The position numbers and the translations under genes are program-made. The notes under the pieces were generated by a model. It saw only the letters and a program-made list of their open reading frames with translations. It did not search any database and was not told where the DNA came from. From Henricia sp. BOLD:AAB3569 (Eukaryota; Echinodermata; Asteroidea; Spinulosida; Echinasteridae), in contig JBBELK010000970.1 in assembly GCA_037783545.1 (NCBI GenBank), forward strand, positions 1 to 64,000: DNA of 64,000 nucleotides, read 5' to 3'. Shown here in pieces: positions 48,210-61,200 of this stretch. How positions within the stretch are numbered: the stretch's first letter is position 1; each line of letters begins with the position of its first letter.

Positions 48210-51200
48210 TCAGAGTTTAGGGAAAACTGGGTTGGGGCTTCCTGACTGCTCCCGCAACCCGTAGCTGTCTGTACACTCCTCTTTGGTGTACTCCTGACTC
48301 GTGCGCATGCTCAGTCCTTCGGACTGTCGTTGACACTGCCCAGTTTGGGACGGGAATTTGGTCAAAGTGTGGTCCAAACGTCGGCAAATTTGGAGGTCGA
48401 AAAATTTTCCGACGAACTTCAAATTTTGCATGCTCCAAGCAATCTATATTGCGCACTTGTCCTAAAAAAATGACAGACTTTCGCTGGGAAATGGCAGAGA
48501 AATTTCAGAGTTTAGGGAAAACTGGGTTGGGGCTTCCTGACTGCTCCCGCAACCCGTGGCTGTCTGTACACTCCTCTTTGGTGTACTCCTGACTCGTGCG
48601 CATGCTCAGTCCTTCGGACTGTCGTTGACACTGCCCAGTTTGGGACGGGAATTTGGTCAAAGTGTGGTCCAAACCTCGGCAAATTTGGAAGTCGAAACAT
48701 TTTCCGACGAACTTCAAATTTTGCATGCTCCAAGCAATCTATATTGCGCACTTGTCCTAAACAAATGACAGACTTTCGCCGGGAAATGGCAGAGAAATTT
48801 CAGAGTTTAGGGAAAACTGGGTTGGGGCTTCCTGACTGCTCCCTCAACCCGTGGCTGTCTGTACACTCCTCTTTGGTGTACTCCTGACTCGTGCGCATGC
48901 TCAGTCCTTCGGACTGTCGTTGACACTGCCCAGTTTGGGACGGGAATTTGGTCAAAGTGTGGTCCAAACCTCGGCAAATTTGGAAGTCGAAACATTTTCC
49001 GACGAACTTCAAATTTTGCATGCTCCAAGCAATCTATATTGCGCACTTGTCCTAAACAAATGACAGACTTTCGCCGGGAAATGGCAGAGAAATTTCAGAG
49101 TTTAGGGAAAACTGGGTTGGGGCTTCCTGACTGCTCCCTCAACCCGTGGCTGTCTGTACACTCCTCTTTGGTGTACTCCTGACTCGTGCGCATGCTCAGT
49201 CCTTCGGACTGTCGTTGACACTGCCCAGTTTGGGATGGGAATTTGGTCAAAGTGTGGTCCAAACGTCGGCAAATTTGGAGGTCGAAACATTTTCCGACGA
49301 ACTTCAAATTTTGCATGCTCCAAGCAATCTATATTGCGCACTTGTCCTAAACAAATGACAGACTTTCGCCTGGAAATGGCAGAGAAATTTCAGAGTTTAG
49401 GGAAAACTGGGTTGGGGCTTCCTGACTGCTCCCGCAACCCGTGGCTGTCTGTACACTCCTCTTTGGTGTACTCCTGACTTGTGCGCATGCTCAGTCCTTC
49501 GGACAGTCGTTGACACTGCCCAGTTTGGGACGGGAATTTGGTCAAAGTGTGGTCCAAACGTCGGCAAATTTGGAGGTCGAAAAATTTTCCGACGAACTTC
49601 AAATTTGGCATGCTCCAAGCAATCTATATTGCGCACTTGTCCTAAAAAAATGACAGACTTTCGCCGGAAATGGCAGAGAAATTTCAGAGTTTAGGGAAAA
49701 CTGGGTTGGGGCTTCCTGACTGCTCCCGCAACCCGTGGCTGTCTGTACACTCCTCTTTGGTGTACTCCTGACTCGTGCGCATGCTCAGTCCTTCGGACTG
49801 TCGTTGACACTGCCCAGTTTGGGACGGGAATTTGGTCAAAGTGTGGTCCAAACGTCGGCAAATTTGGAGGTCGAAACATTTTCCGACGAACTTCAAATTT
49901 TGCATGCTCCAAGCAATCTATATTGCGCACTTGTCCTAAACAAATGACAGACTTTCGCCGGGAAATGGCAGAGAAATTTCAGAGTTTAGGGAAAACTGGG
50001 TTGGGGCTTCCTGACTGCTCCCGCAACCCGTGGCTGTCTGTACACTCCTCTTTGGTGTACTCCTGACTCGTGCGCATGCTCAGTCCTTCGGACTGTCGTT
50101 GACACTGCCCAGTTTGGGATGGGAATTTGGTCAAAGTGTGGTCCAAACGTCGGCAAATTTGGAGGTCGAAAAATTTTCCGACGAACTTCAAATTTTGCAT
50201 TCTCCAAGTAATCTATATTGCGCACTTGTCCTAAAAAAATGACAGACTTTCGCCGGGAAATGGCAGAGAAATTTCAGAGTTTAGGGAAAACTGGGTTGGG
50301 GCTTCCTGACTGCTCCCGCAACCCGTGGCTGTCTGTACACTCCTCTTTGGTGTACTCCTGACTCGTGCGCATGCTCAGTCCTTCGGACTGTCGTTGACAC
50401 TGCCCAGTTTGGGACGGGAATTTGGTCAAAGTGTGGTCCAAACGTCGGCAAATTTGGAGGTCGAAACATTTTCCGACGAACTTCAAATTTTGCAAGCTCC
50501 AAGCAATCTATATTGCGCACTTGTCCTAAACAAATGACAGACTTTCGCCGGGAAATGGCAGAGAAATTTCAGAGTTTAGGGAAAACTGGGTTGGGGCTTC
50601 CTGACTGCTCCCGCAACCCGTGGCTGTCTGTACACTCCTCTTTGGTGTACTCCTGACTCGTGCGCATGCTCAGTCCTTCGGACTGTCGTTGACACTGCCC
50701 AGTTTGGGACGGGAATTTGGTCAAAGTGTGGTCCAAACGTCGGCAAATTTGGAGGTCGAAACATTTTCCGACGAACTTCAAATTTTGCATGCTCCAAGCA
50801 ATCTATATTGCGCACTTGTCCTAAACAAATGACAGACTTTCGCCGGGAAATGGCAGAGAAATTTCAGAGTTTAGGGAAAACTGGGTTGGGGCTTCCTGAC
50901 TGCTCCCGCAACCCGTGGCTGTCTGTACACTCCTCTTTGGTGTACTCCTGACTCGTGCGCATGCTCAGTCCTTCGGACTGTCGTTGACACTGCCCAGTTT
51001 GGGATGGGAATTTGGTCAAAGTGTGGTCCAAACGTCGGCAAATTTGGAGGTCGAAAAATTTTCCGACGAACTTCAAATTTTGCATGCTCCAAGCAATCTA
51101 TATTGCGCACTTGTCCTAAAAAAATGACAGACTTTCGCCGGGAAATGGCAGAGAAATTTCAGAGTTTAGGGAAAACTGGGTTGGGGCTTCCTAACTGCTC

Positions 51201-53518
51201 CCGCAACCCGTGGCTGTCTGTACACTCCTCTTTGGTGTACTCCTGACTCGTGCGCATGCTCAGTCCTTCGGACTGTCGTTGACACTGCCCAGTTTGGGAC
51301 GGGAATTTGGTCAAAGTGTGGTCCAAACGTCGGCAAATTTGGAGGTCGAAACATTTTCCGACGAACTTCAAATTTGGCATGCTCCAAGCAATCTATATTG
51401 CGCACTTGTCCTAAACAAATGACAGACTTTCGCCGGGAAATGGCAGAGAAATTTCAGAGTTTAGGGAAAACTGGGTTGGGGCTTCCTGACTGCTCCCGCA
51501 ACCCGTGGCTGTCTGTACACTCCTCTTTGGTGTACTCCTGACTCGTGCGCATGCTCAGTCCTTCGGACTGTCGTTGACACTGCCCAGTTTGGGACGGGAA
51601 TTTGGTCAAAGTGTGGTCCAAACGTCGGCAAATTTGGAGGTCGAAACATTTTCCGACGAACTTCAAATTTTGCATGCTCCAAGCAATCTATATTGCGCAC
51701 TTGTCCTAAACAAATGACAGACTTTCGCCGGGAAATGGCAGAGAAATTTCAGAGTTTAGGGAAAACTGGGTTGGGGCTTCCTGACTGCTCCCGCAACCCG
51801 TGGCTGTCTGTACACTCCTCTTTGGTGTACTCCTGACTCGTGCGCATGCTCAGTCCTTCGGACTGTCGTTGACACTGCCCAGTTTGGGATGGGAATTTGG
51901 TCAAAGTGTGGTCCAAACGTCGGCAAATTTGGAGGTCGAAAAATTTTCCGACGAACTTCAAATTTTGCATGCTCCAAGCAATCTATATTGCGCACTTGTC
52001 CTAAAAAAATGACAGACTTTCGCCGGGAAATGGCAGAGAAATTTCAGAGTTTAGGGAAAACTGGGTTGGGGCTTCCTAACTGCTCCCGCAACCCGTGGCT
52101 GTCTGTACACTCCTCTTTGGTGTACTCCTGACTCGTGCGCATGCTCAGTCCTTCGGACTGTCGTTGACACTGCCCAGTTTGGGACGGGAATTTGGTCAAA
52201 GTGTGGTCCAAACGTCGGCAAATTTGGAGGTCGAAACATTTTCCGACGAACTTCAAATTTGGCATGCTCCAAGCAATCTATATTGCGCACTTGTCCTAAA
52301 CAAATGACAGACTTTCGCCGGGAAATGGCAGAGAAATTTCAGAGTTTAGGGAAAACTGGGTTGGGGCTTCCTGACTGCTCCCGCAACCCGTGGCTGTCTG
52401 TACACTCCTCTTTGGTGTACTCCTGACTCGTGCGCATGCTCAGTCCTTCGGACTGTCGTTGACACTGCCCAGTTTGGGACGGGAATTTGGTCAAAGTGTG
52501 GTCCAAACGTCGGCAAATTTGGAGGTCGAAACATTTTCCGACGAACTTCAAATTTTGCATGCTCCAAGCAATCTATATTGCGCACTTGTCCTAAAAAATT
52601 GACAGACTTTCGCCGGGAAATGGCAGATAAATTTCAGAGTTTAGGGAAAACTGGGTTGGGGCTTCCTGACTGCTCCCGCAACCCGTAGCTGTCTGTACAC
52701 TCCTCTTTGGTGTACTCCTGACTCGTGCGCATGCTCAGTCCTTCGGACTGTCGTTGACACTGCCCAGTTTGGGACGGGAATTTGGTCAAAGTGTGGTCCA
52801 AACGTCGGCAAATTTGGAGGTCGAAAAATTTTCCGACGAACTTCAAATTTTGCATGCTCCAAGCAATCTATATTGCGCACTTGTCCTAAAAAAATGACAG
52901 ACTTTCGCTGGGAAATGGCAGAGAAATTTCAGAGTTTAGGGAAAACTGGGTTGGGGCTTCCTGACTGCTCCCGCAACCCGTGGCTGTCTGTACACTCCTC
53001 TTTGGTGTACTCCTGACTCGTGCGCATGCTCAGTCCTTCGGACTGTCGTTGACACTGCCCAGTTTGGGACGGGAATTTGGTCAAAGTGTGGTCCAAACCT
53101 CGGCAAATTTGGAAGTCGAAACATTTTCCGACGAACTTCAAATTTTGCATGCTCCAAGCAATCTATATTGCGCACTTGTCCTAAACAAATGACAGACTTT
53201 CGCCGGGAAATGGCAGAGAAATTTCAGAGTTTAGGGAAAACTGGGTTGGGGCTTCCTGACTGCTCCCTCAACCCGTGGCTGTCTGTACACTCCTCTTTGG
53301 TGTACTCCTGACTCGTGCGCATGCTCAGTCCTTCGGACTGTCGTTGACACTGCCCAGTTTGGGACGGGAATTTGGTCAAAGTGTGGTCCAAACCTCGGCA
53401 AATTTGGAAGTCGAAACATTTTCCGACGAACTTCAAATTTTGCATGCTCCAAGCAATCTATATTGCGCACTTGTCCTAAACAAATGACAGACTTTCGCCG
53501 GGAAATGGCAGAGAAATT
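45830..53518. repeat. Large recent duplication in family B (offset 3539 bp) with an added trimer
   Basis: 45830 to ~48200 recurs as 49370 to ~51740 at an offset of 3539. Rare marks are in identical order: GGACAGTCGTTG at 45963 and 49502, TGCATTCTCCAAGTAATC, TTGCAAGCTCC at 46952 and 50491, TTCCTAACTGC with AATTTGGCATGC. A trimer (50864-51748) is then doubled (51749-52633, offset 885). The series resumes with 48210-49094 matched by 52634-53518 at an offset of 4424 (CCCGTAGCTG, AAACCTCGGC with GGAAGTCG). Confidence 0.8.
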
Positions 53519-55288
53519 TCAGAGTTTAGGGAAAACTGGGTTGGGGCTTCCTGACTGCTCCCTCAACCCGTGGCTGTCTGTACACTCCTCTTTGGTGTAC
53601 TCCTGACTCGTGCGCATGCTCAGTCCTTCGGACTGTCGTTGACACTGCCCAGTTTGGGATGGGAATTTGGTCAAAGTGTGGTCCAAACGTCGGCAAATTT
53701 GGAGGTCGAAAAATTTTCCGACGAACTTCAAATTTTGCATTCTCCAAGTAATCTATATTGCGCACTTGTCCTAAAAAAATGACAGACTTTCGCCGGGAAA
53801 TGGCAGAGAAATTTCAGAGTTTAGGGAAAACTGGGTTGGGGCTTCCTGACTGCTCCCGCAACCCGTGGCTGTCTGTACACTCCTCTTTGGTGTACTCCTG
53901 ACTCGTGCGCATGCTCAGTCCTTCGGACTGTCGTTGAAACTGCCCAGTTTGGGACGGGAATTTGGTCAAAGTGTGGTCCAAACGTCGGCAAATTTGGAGG
54001 TCGAAACATTTTCCGACGAACTTCAAATTTTGCATGCTCCAAGCAATCTATATTGCGCACTTGTCCTAAACAAATGACAGACTTTCGCCGGGAAATGGCA
54101 GAGAAATTTCAGAGTTTAGGGAAAACTGGGTTGGGGCTTCCTGACTGCTCCCGCAACCCGTGGCTGTCTGTACACTCCTCTTTGGTGTACTCCTGACTCG
54201 TGCGCATGCTCAGTCCTTCGGACTGTCGTTGACACTGCCCAGTTTGGGACGGGAATTTGGTCAAAGTGTGGTCCAAACGTCGGCAAATTTGGAGGTCGAA
54301 ACATTTTCCGACGAACTTCAAATTTTGCATGCTCCAAGCAATCTATATTGCGCACTTGTCCTAAACAAATGACAGACTTTCGCCGGGAAATGGCAGAGAA
54401 ATTTCAGAGTTTAGGGAAAACTGGGTTGGGGCTTCCTGACTGCTCCCGCAACCCGTGGCTGTCTGTACACTCCTCTTTGGTGTACTCCTGACTCGTGCGC
54501 ATGCTCAGTCCTTCGGACTGTCGTTGACACTGCCCAGTTTGGGATGGGAATTTGGTCAAAGTGTGGTCCAAACGTCGGCAAATTTGGAGGTCGAAAAATT
54601 TTCCGACGAACTTCAAATTTTGCATGCTCCAAGCAATCTATATTGCGCACTTGTCCTAAAAAAATGACAGACTTTCGCCGGGAAATGGCAGAGAAATTTC
54701 AGAGTTTAGGGAAAACTGGGTTGGGGCTTCCTAACTGCTCCCGCAACCCGTGGCTGTCTGTACACTCCTCTTTGGTGTACTCCTGACTCGTGCGCATGCT
54801 CAGTCCTTCGGACTGTCGTTGACACTGCCCAGTTTGGGACGGGAATTTGGTCAAAGTGTGGTCCAAACGTCGGCAAATTTGGAGGTCGAAACATTTTCCG
54901 ACGAACTTCAAATTTTGCATGCTCCAAGCAATCTATATTGCGCACTTGTCCTAAACAAATGACAGACTTTCGCCGGGAAATGGCAGAGAAATTTCAGAGT
55001 TTAGGGAAAACTGGGTTGGGGCTTCCTGACTGCTCCCGCAACCCGTGGCTGTCTGTACACTCCTCTTTGGTGTACTCCTGACTCGTGCGCATGCTCAGTC
55101 CTTCGGACTGTCGTTGACACTGCCCAGTTTGGGACGGGAATTTGGTCAAAGTGTGGTCCAAACGTCGGCAAATTTGGAGGTCGAAACATTTTCCGACGAA
55201 CTTCAAATTTTGCATGCTCCAAGCAATCTATATTGCGCACTTGTCCTAAAAAATTGACAGACTTTCGCCGGGAAATGGCAGAGAAATT

Positions 55289-58200
55289 TCAGAGTTTAGG
55301 GAAAACTGGGTTGGGGCTTCCTGACTGCTCCCGCAACCCGTGGCTGTCTGTACACTCCTCTTTGGTGTACTCCTGACTCGTGCGCATGCTCAGTCCTTCG
55401 GACTGTCGTTGACACTGCCCAGTTTGGGACGGGAATTTGGTCAAAGTGTGGTCCAAACGTCGGCAAATTTGGAGGTCGAAAAATTTTCCGACGAACTTCA
55501 AATTTTGCATGCTCCAAGCAATCTATATTGCGCACTTGTCCTAAAAAAATGACAGACTTTCGCTGGGAAATGGCAGAGAAATTTCAGAGTTTAGGGAAAA
55601 CTGGGTTGGGGCTTCCTGACTGCTCCCGCAACCCGTGGCTGTCTGTACACTCCTCTTTGGTGTACTCCTGACTCGTGCGCATGCTCAGTCCTTCGGACTG
55701 TCGTTGACACTGCCCAGTTTGGGACGGGAATTTGGTCAAAGTGTGGTCCAAACCTCGGCAAATTTGGAAGTCGAAACATTTTCCGACGAACTTCAAATTT
55801 TGCATGCTCCAAGCAATCTATATTGCGCACTTGTCCTAAACAAATGACAGACTTTCGCCGGGAAATGGCAGAGAAATTTCAGAGTTTAGGGAAAACTGGG
55901 TTGGGGCTTCCTGACTGCTCCCTCAACCCGTGGCTGTCTGTACACTCCTCTTTGGTGTACTCCTGACTCGTGCGCATGCTCAGTCCTTCGGACTGTCGTT
56001 GACACTGCCCAGTTTGGGACGGGAATTTGGTCAAAGTGTGGTCCAAACGTCGGCAAATTTGGAGGTCGAAACATTTTCCGACGAACTTCAAATTTTGCAT
56101 GCTCCAAGCAATCTATATTGCGCACTTGTCCTAAACAAATGACAGACTTTCGCCGGGAAATGGCAGAGAAATTTCAGAGTTTAGGGAAAACTGGGTTGGG
56201 GCTTCCTGACTGCTCCCGCAACCCGTGGCTGTCTGTACACTCCTCTTTGGTGTACTCCTGACTCGTGCGCATGCTCAGTCCTTCGGACTGTCGTTGACAC
56301 TGCCCAGTTTGGGACGGGAATTTGGTCAAAGTGTAGTCCAAACGTCGGCAAATTTGGAGGTCGAAACATTTTCCGACGAACTTCAAATTTTGCATGCTCC
56401 AAGCAATCTATATTGCGCACTTGTCCTAAACAAATGACAGACTTTCGCCGGGAAATGGCAGAGAAATTTCAGAGTTTAGGGAAAACTGGGTTGGGGCTTC
56501 CTGACTGCTCCCGCAACCCGTGGTTGTCTGTACACTCCTCTTTGGTGTACTCCTGACTCGTGCGCATGCTCAGTCCTTCGGACTGTCGTTGACACTGCCC
56601 AGTTTGGGACGGGAATTTGGTCAAAGTGTGGTCCAAACGTCGGCAATTTTGGAGGTCGAAACATTTTCCGACGAACTTCAAATTTTGCATGCTCCAAGCA
56701 ATCTATATTGCGCACTTGTCCTAAACAAATGACAGACTTTCGAAGGGGAAATGGCAGAGAAATTTCAGAGTTTAGGGAAAACTGGGTTGTGGCTTCCTGA
56801 CTGCTCCCGCAACCCGTGGCTGTCTGTACACTCCTCTTTGGTGTACTCCTGACTCGTGCGCATGCTCAGTCCTTCGGACTGTCGTTGACACTGCCCAGTT
56901 TGGGACGGGAATTTGGTCAAAGTGTGGTCCAAACGTCGGCAAATTTGGAGGTCGAAAAATTTTCAGACGAACTTCAAATTTTGCATGCTCCAAGCAATCT
57001 ATATTGCGCACTTGTCCTTAACAAATGACAGACTTTCGCCGGGAAATGGCAGAGAAATTTCAGAGTTTAGGGAAAACTGGGTTGGGGCTTCCTGACTGCT
57101 CCCGCAACCCGTGGCTGTCTGTACACTCCTCTTTGGTGTACTCCTGACTCGTGCGCATGCTCAGTCCTTCGGACTGTCGTTGACACTGCCCAGTTTGGGA
57201 CGGGAATTTGGTCAAAGTGTGGTCCAAACGTCGGCAAATTTGGAGGTCGAAAAATTTTCCGACGAACTTCAAATTTTGCATGCTCCAAGCAATCTATATT
57301 GCGCACTTGTCCTAAACAAATGACAGACTTTCGAAGGGGAAATGGCAGAGAAATTTCAGAGTTTAGGGAAAACTGGGTTGTGGCTTCCTGACTGCTCCCG
57401 CAACCCGTGGCTGTCTGTACACTCCTCTTTGGTGTACTCCTGACTCGTGCGCATGCTCAGTCCTCCGGACTGTCGTTGACACTGCCCAGTTTGGGACGGG
57501 AATTTGGTCAAAGTGTGGTCCAAACGTCGGCAAATTTGGAGGTCGAAAAATTTTCAGACGAACTTCAAATTTTGCATGCTCCAAGCAATCTATATTGCGC
57601 ACTTGTCCTTAACAAATGACAGACTTTCGCCGGGAAATGGCAGAGAAATTTCAGAGTTTAGGGAAAACTGGGTTGGGGCTTCCTGACTGCTCCCGCAACC
57701 CGTGGCTGTCTGTACACTCCTCTTTGGTGTACTCCTGACTCGTGCGCATGCTCAGTCCTTCGGACTGTCGTTGACACTGCCCAGTTTGGGACGGGAATTT
57801 GGTCAAAGTGTGGTCCAAACGTCGGCAAATTTGGAGGTCGAAAAATTTTCCGACGAACTTCAAATTTTGCATGCTCCAAGCAATCTATATTGCGCACTTG
57901 TCCTAAACAAATGACAGACTTTCGCCGGGAAATGGCAGAGAAATTTCAGAGTTTAGGGAAAACTGGGTTGGGGCTTCCTGACTGCTCCCGCAACCCGTGG
58001 CTGTCTGTACACTCCTCTTTGGTGTACTCCTGACTCGTGCGCATGCTCAGTCCTTCGGACTGTCGTTGACACTGCCCAGTTTGGGACGGGAATTTGGTCA
58101 AAGTGTGGTCCAAACGTCGGCAAATTTGGAGGTCGAAAAATTTTCCGACGAACTTCAAATTTTGCATGCTCCAAGCAATCTATATTGCGCACTTGTCCTA

Positions 58201-61200
58201 AAAAAATGACAGACTTTCGCCGGGAAATGGCAGAGAAATTTCAGAGTTTAGGGAAAACTGGGTTGGGGCTTCCTGACTGCTCCCGCAACCCGTGGCTGTC
58301 TGTACACTCCTCTTTGGTGTACTCCTGACTTGTGCGCATGCTCAGTCCTTCGGACTGTCGTTGACACTGCCCAGTTTGGGACGGGAATTTGGTCAAAGTG
58401 TGGTCCAAACGTCGGCAAATTTGGAGGTCGAAACATTTTCCGACGAACTTCAAATTTTGCATGCTCCAAGCAATCTATATTGCGCACTTGTCCTAAACAA
58501 ATGACAGACTTTCGCCGGGAAATGGCAGAGAAATTTCAGAGTTTAGGGAAAACTGGGTTGGGGCTTCCTGACTGCTCCCGCAACCCGTGGCTGTCTGTAC
58601 ACTCCTCTTTGGTGTACTCCTGACTCGTGCGCATGCTCAGTCCTTCGGACTGTCGTTGACACTGCCCAGTTTGGGATGGGAATTTGGTCAAAGTGTGGTC
58701 CAAACGTCGGCAAATTTGGAGGTCGAAAAATTTTCCGACGAACTTCAAATTTTGCATTCTCCAAGCAATCTATATTGCGCACTTGTCCTAAAAAAATGAC
58801 AGACTTTCGCCGGGAAATGGCAGAGAAATTTCAGAGTTTAGGGAAAACTGGGTTGGGGCTTCCTGACTGCTCCCGCAACCCGTGGCTGTCTGTACACTCC
58901 TCTTTGGTGTACTCCTGACTCGTGCGCATGCTCAGTCCTTCGGACTGTCGTTGACACTGCCCAGTTTGGGACGGGAATTTGGTCAAAGTGTGGTCCAAAC
59001 GTCGGCAAATTTGGAGGTCGAAACATTTTCCGACGAACTTCAAATTTTGCATGCTCCAAGCAATCTATATTGCGCACTTGTCCTAAACAAATGACAGACT
59101 TTCGCCGGGAAATGGCAGAGAAATTTCAGAGTTTAGGGGAAACTGGGTTGGGGCTTTCTGACTGCTCCCGCAACCCGTGGCTGTCTGTACACTCCTCTTT
59201 GGTGTACTCCTGACTCGTGCGCATGCTCAGTCCTTCGGACTGTCGTTGACACTGCCCAGTTTGGGACGGGAATTTGGTCAAAGTGTGGTCCAAACGTCGG
59301 CAAACTTGGAGGTCGAAACATTTTCCGACGAACTTCAAATTTTGCATGCTCCAAGCAATCTATATTGCGCACTTGTCCTAAAAAAATGACAGACTTTCGC
59401 CGGGAAATGGCAGAGAAATTTCAGAGTTTAGGGAAAACTGGGTTGGGGCTTCCTGACTGCTCCCGCAACCCGTGGCTGTCTGTACACTCCTCTTTGGTGT
59501 ACTCCTGACTCGTGCGCATGCTCAGTCCTTCGGACTGTCGTTGACACTGCCCAGTTTGGGACGGGAATTTGGTCAAAGTGTGGTCCAAACGTCGGCAAAT
59601 TTGGAGGTCGAAACATTTTCCGACGAACTTCAAATTTTGCATGCTTCAAGCAATCTATATTGCGCACTTGTCCTAAAAAATTGACAGACTTTCGCCGGGA
59701 AATGGCAGAGAAATTTCAGAGTTTAGGGAAAACTGGGTTGGGGCTTCCTGACTGCTCCCGCAACCCGTGGCTGTCTGTACACTCCTCTTTGGTGTACTCC
59801 TGACTCGTGCGCATGCTCAGTCCTTCGGACTGTCGTTGACACTGCCCAGTTTGGGACGGGAATTTGGTCAAAGTGTGGTCCAAACGTCGGCAAATTTGGA
59901 GGTCGAAAAATTTTCCGACGAACTTCAAATTTTGCATGCTCCAAGCAATCTATATTGCGCACTTGTCCTAAACAAATGACAGACTTTCGCCGGGAAATGG
60001 CAGAGAAATTTCAGAGTTTAGGGGAAACTGGGTTGGGGCTTTCTGACTGCTCCCGCAACCCGTGGCTGTCTGTACACTCCTCTTTGGTGTACTCCTGACT
60101 CGTGCGCATGCTCAGTCCTTCGGACTGTCGTTGACACTGCCCAGTTTGGGACGGGAATTTGGTCAAAGTGTGGTCCAAACGTCGGCAAATTTGGAGGTCG
60201 AAACATTTTCCGACGAACTTCAAATTTTGCATGCTCCAAGCAATCTATATTGCGCACTTGTCCTAAAAAAATGACAGACTTTCGCCGGGAAATGGCAGAG
60301 AAATTTCAGAGTTTAGGGAAAACTGGGTTGGGGCTTCCTGACTGCTCCCGCAACCCGTGGCTGTCTGTACACTCCTCTTTGGTGTACTCCTGACTCGTGC
60401 GCATGCTCAGTCCTTCGGACTGTCGTTGACACTGCCCAGTTTGGGACGGGAATTTGGTCAAAGTGTGGTCCAAACGTCGGCAAATTTGGAGGTCGAAACA
60501 TTTTCCGACGAACTTCAAATTTTGCATGCTCCAAGCAATCTATATTGCGCACTTGTCCTAAAAAATTGACAGACTTTCGCCGGGAAATGGCAGAGAAATT
60601 TCAGAGTTTAGGGAAAACTGGGTTGGGGCTTCCTGACTGCTCCCGCAACCCGTGGCTGTCTGTACACTCCTCTTTGGTGTACTCCTGACTCGTGCGCATG
60701 CTCAGTCCTTCGGACTGTCGTTGACACTGCCCAGTTTGGGACGGGAATTTGGTCAAAGTGTGGTCCAAACGTCGGCAAATTTGGAGGTCGAAAAATTTTC
60801 CGACGAACTTCAAATTTTGCATGCTCCAAGCAATCTATATTGCGCACTTGTCCTAAAAAAATGACAGACTTTCGCTGGGAAATGGCAGAGAAATTTCAGA
60901 GTTTAGGGAAAACTGGGTTGGGGCTTCCTGACTGCTCCCGCAACCCGTGGCTGTCTGTACACTCCTCTTTGGTGTACTCCTGACTCGTGCGCATGCTCAG
61001 TCCTTCGGACTGTCGTTGACACTGCCCAGTTTGGGACGGGAATTTGGTCAAAGTGTGGTCCAAACCTCGGCAAATTTGGAAGTCGAAACATTTTCCGACG
61101 AACTTCAAATTTTGCATGCTCCAAGCAATCTATATTGCGCACTTGTCCTAAACAAATGACAGACTTTCGCCGGGAAATGGCAGAGAAATTTCAGAGTTTA

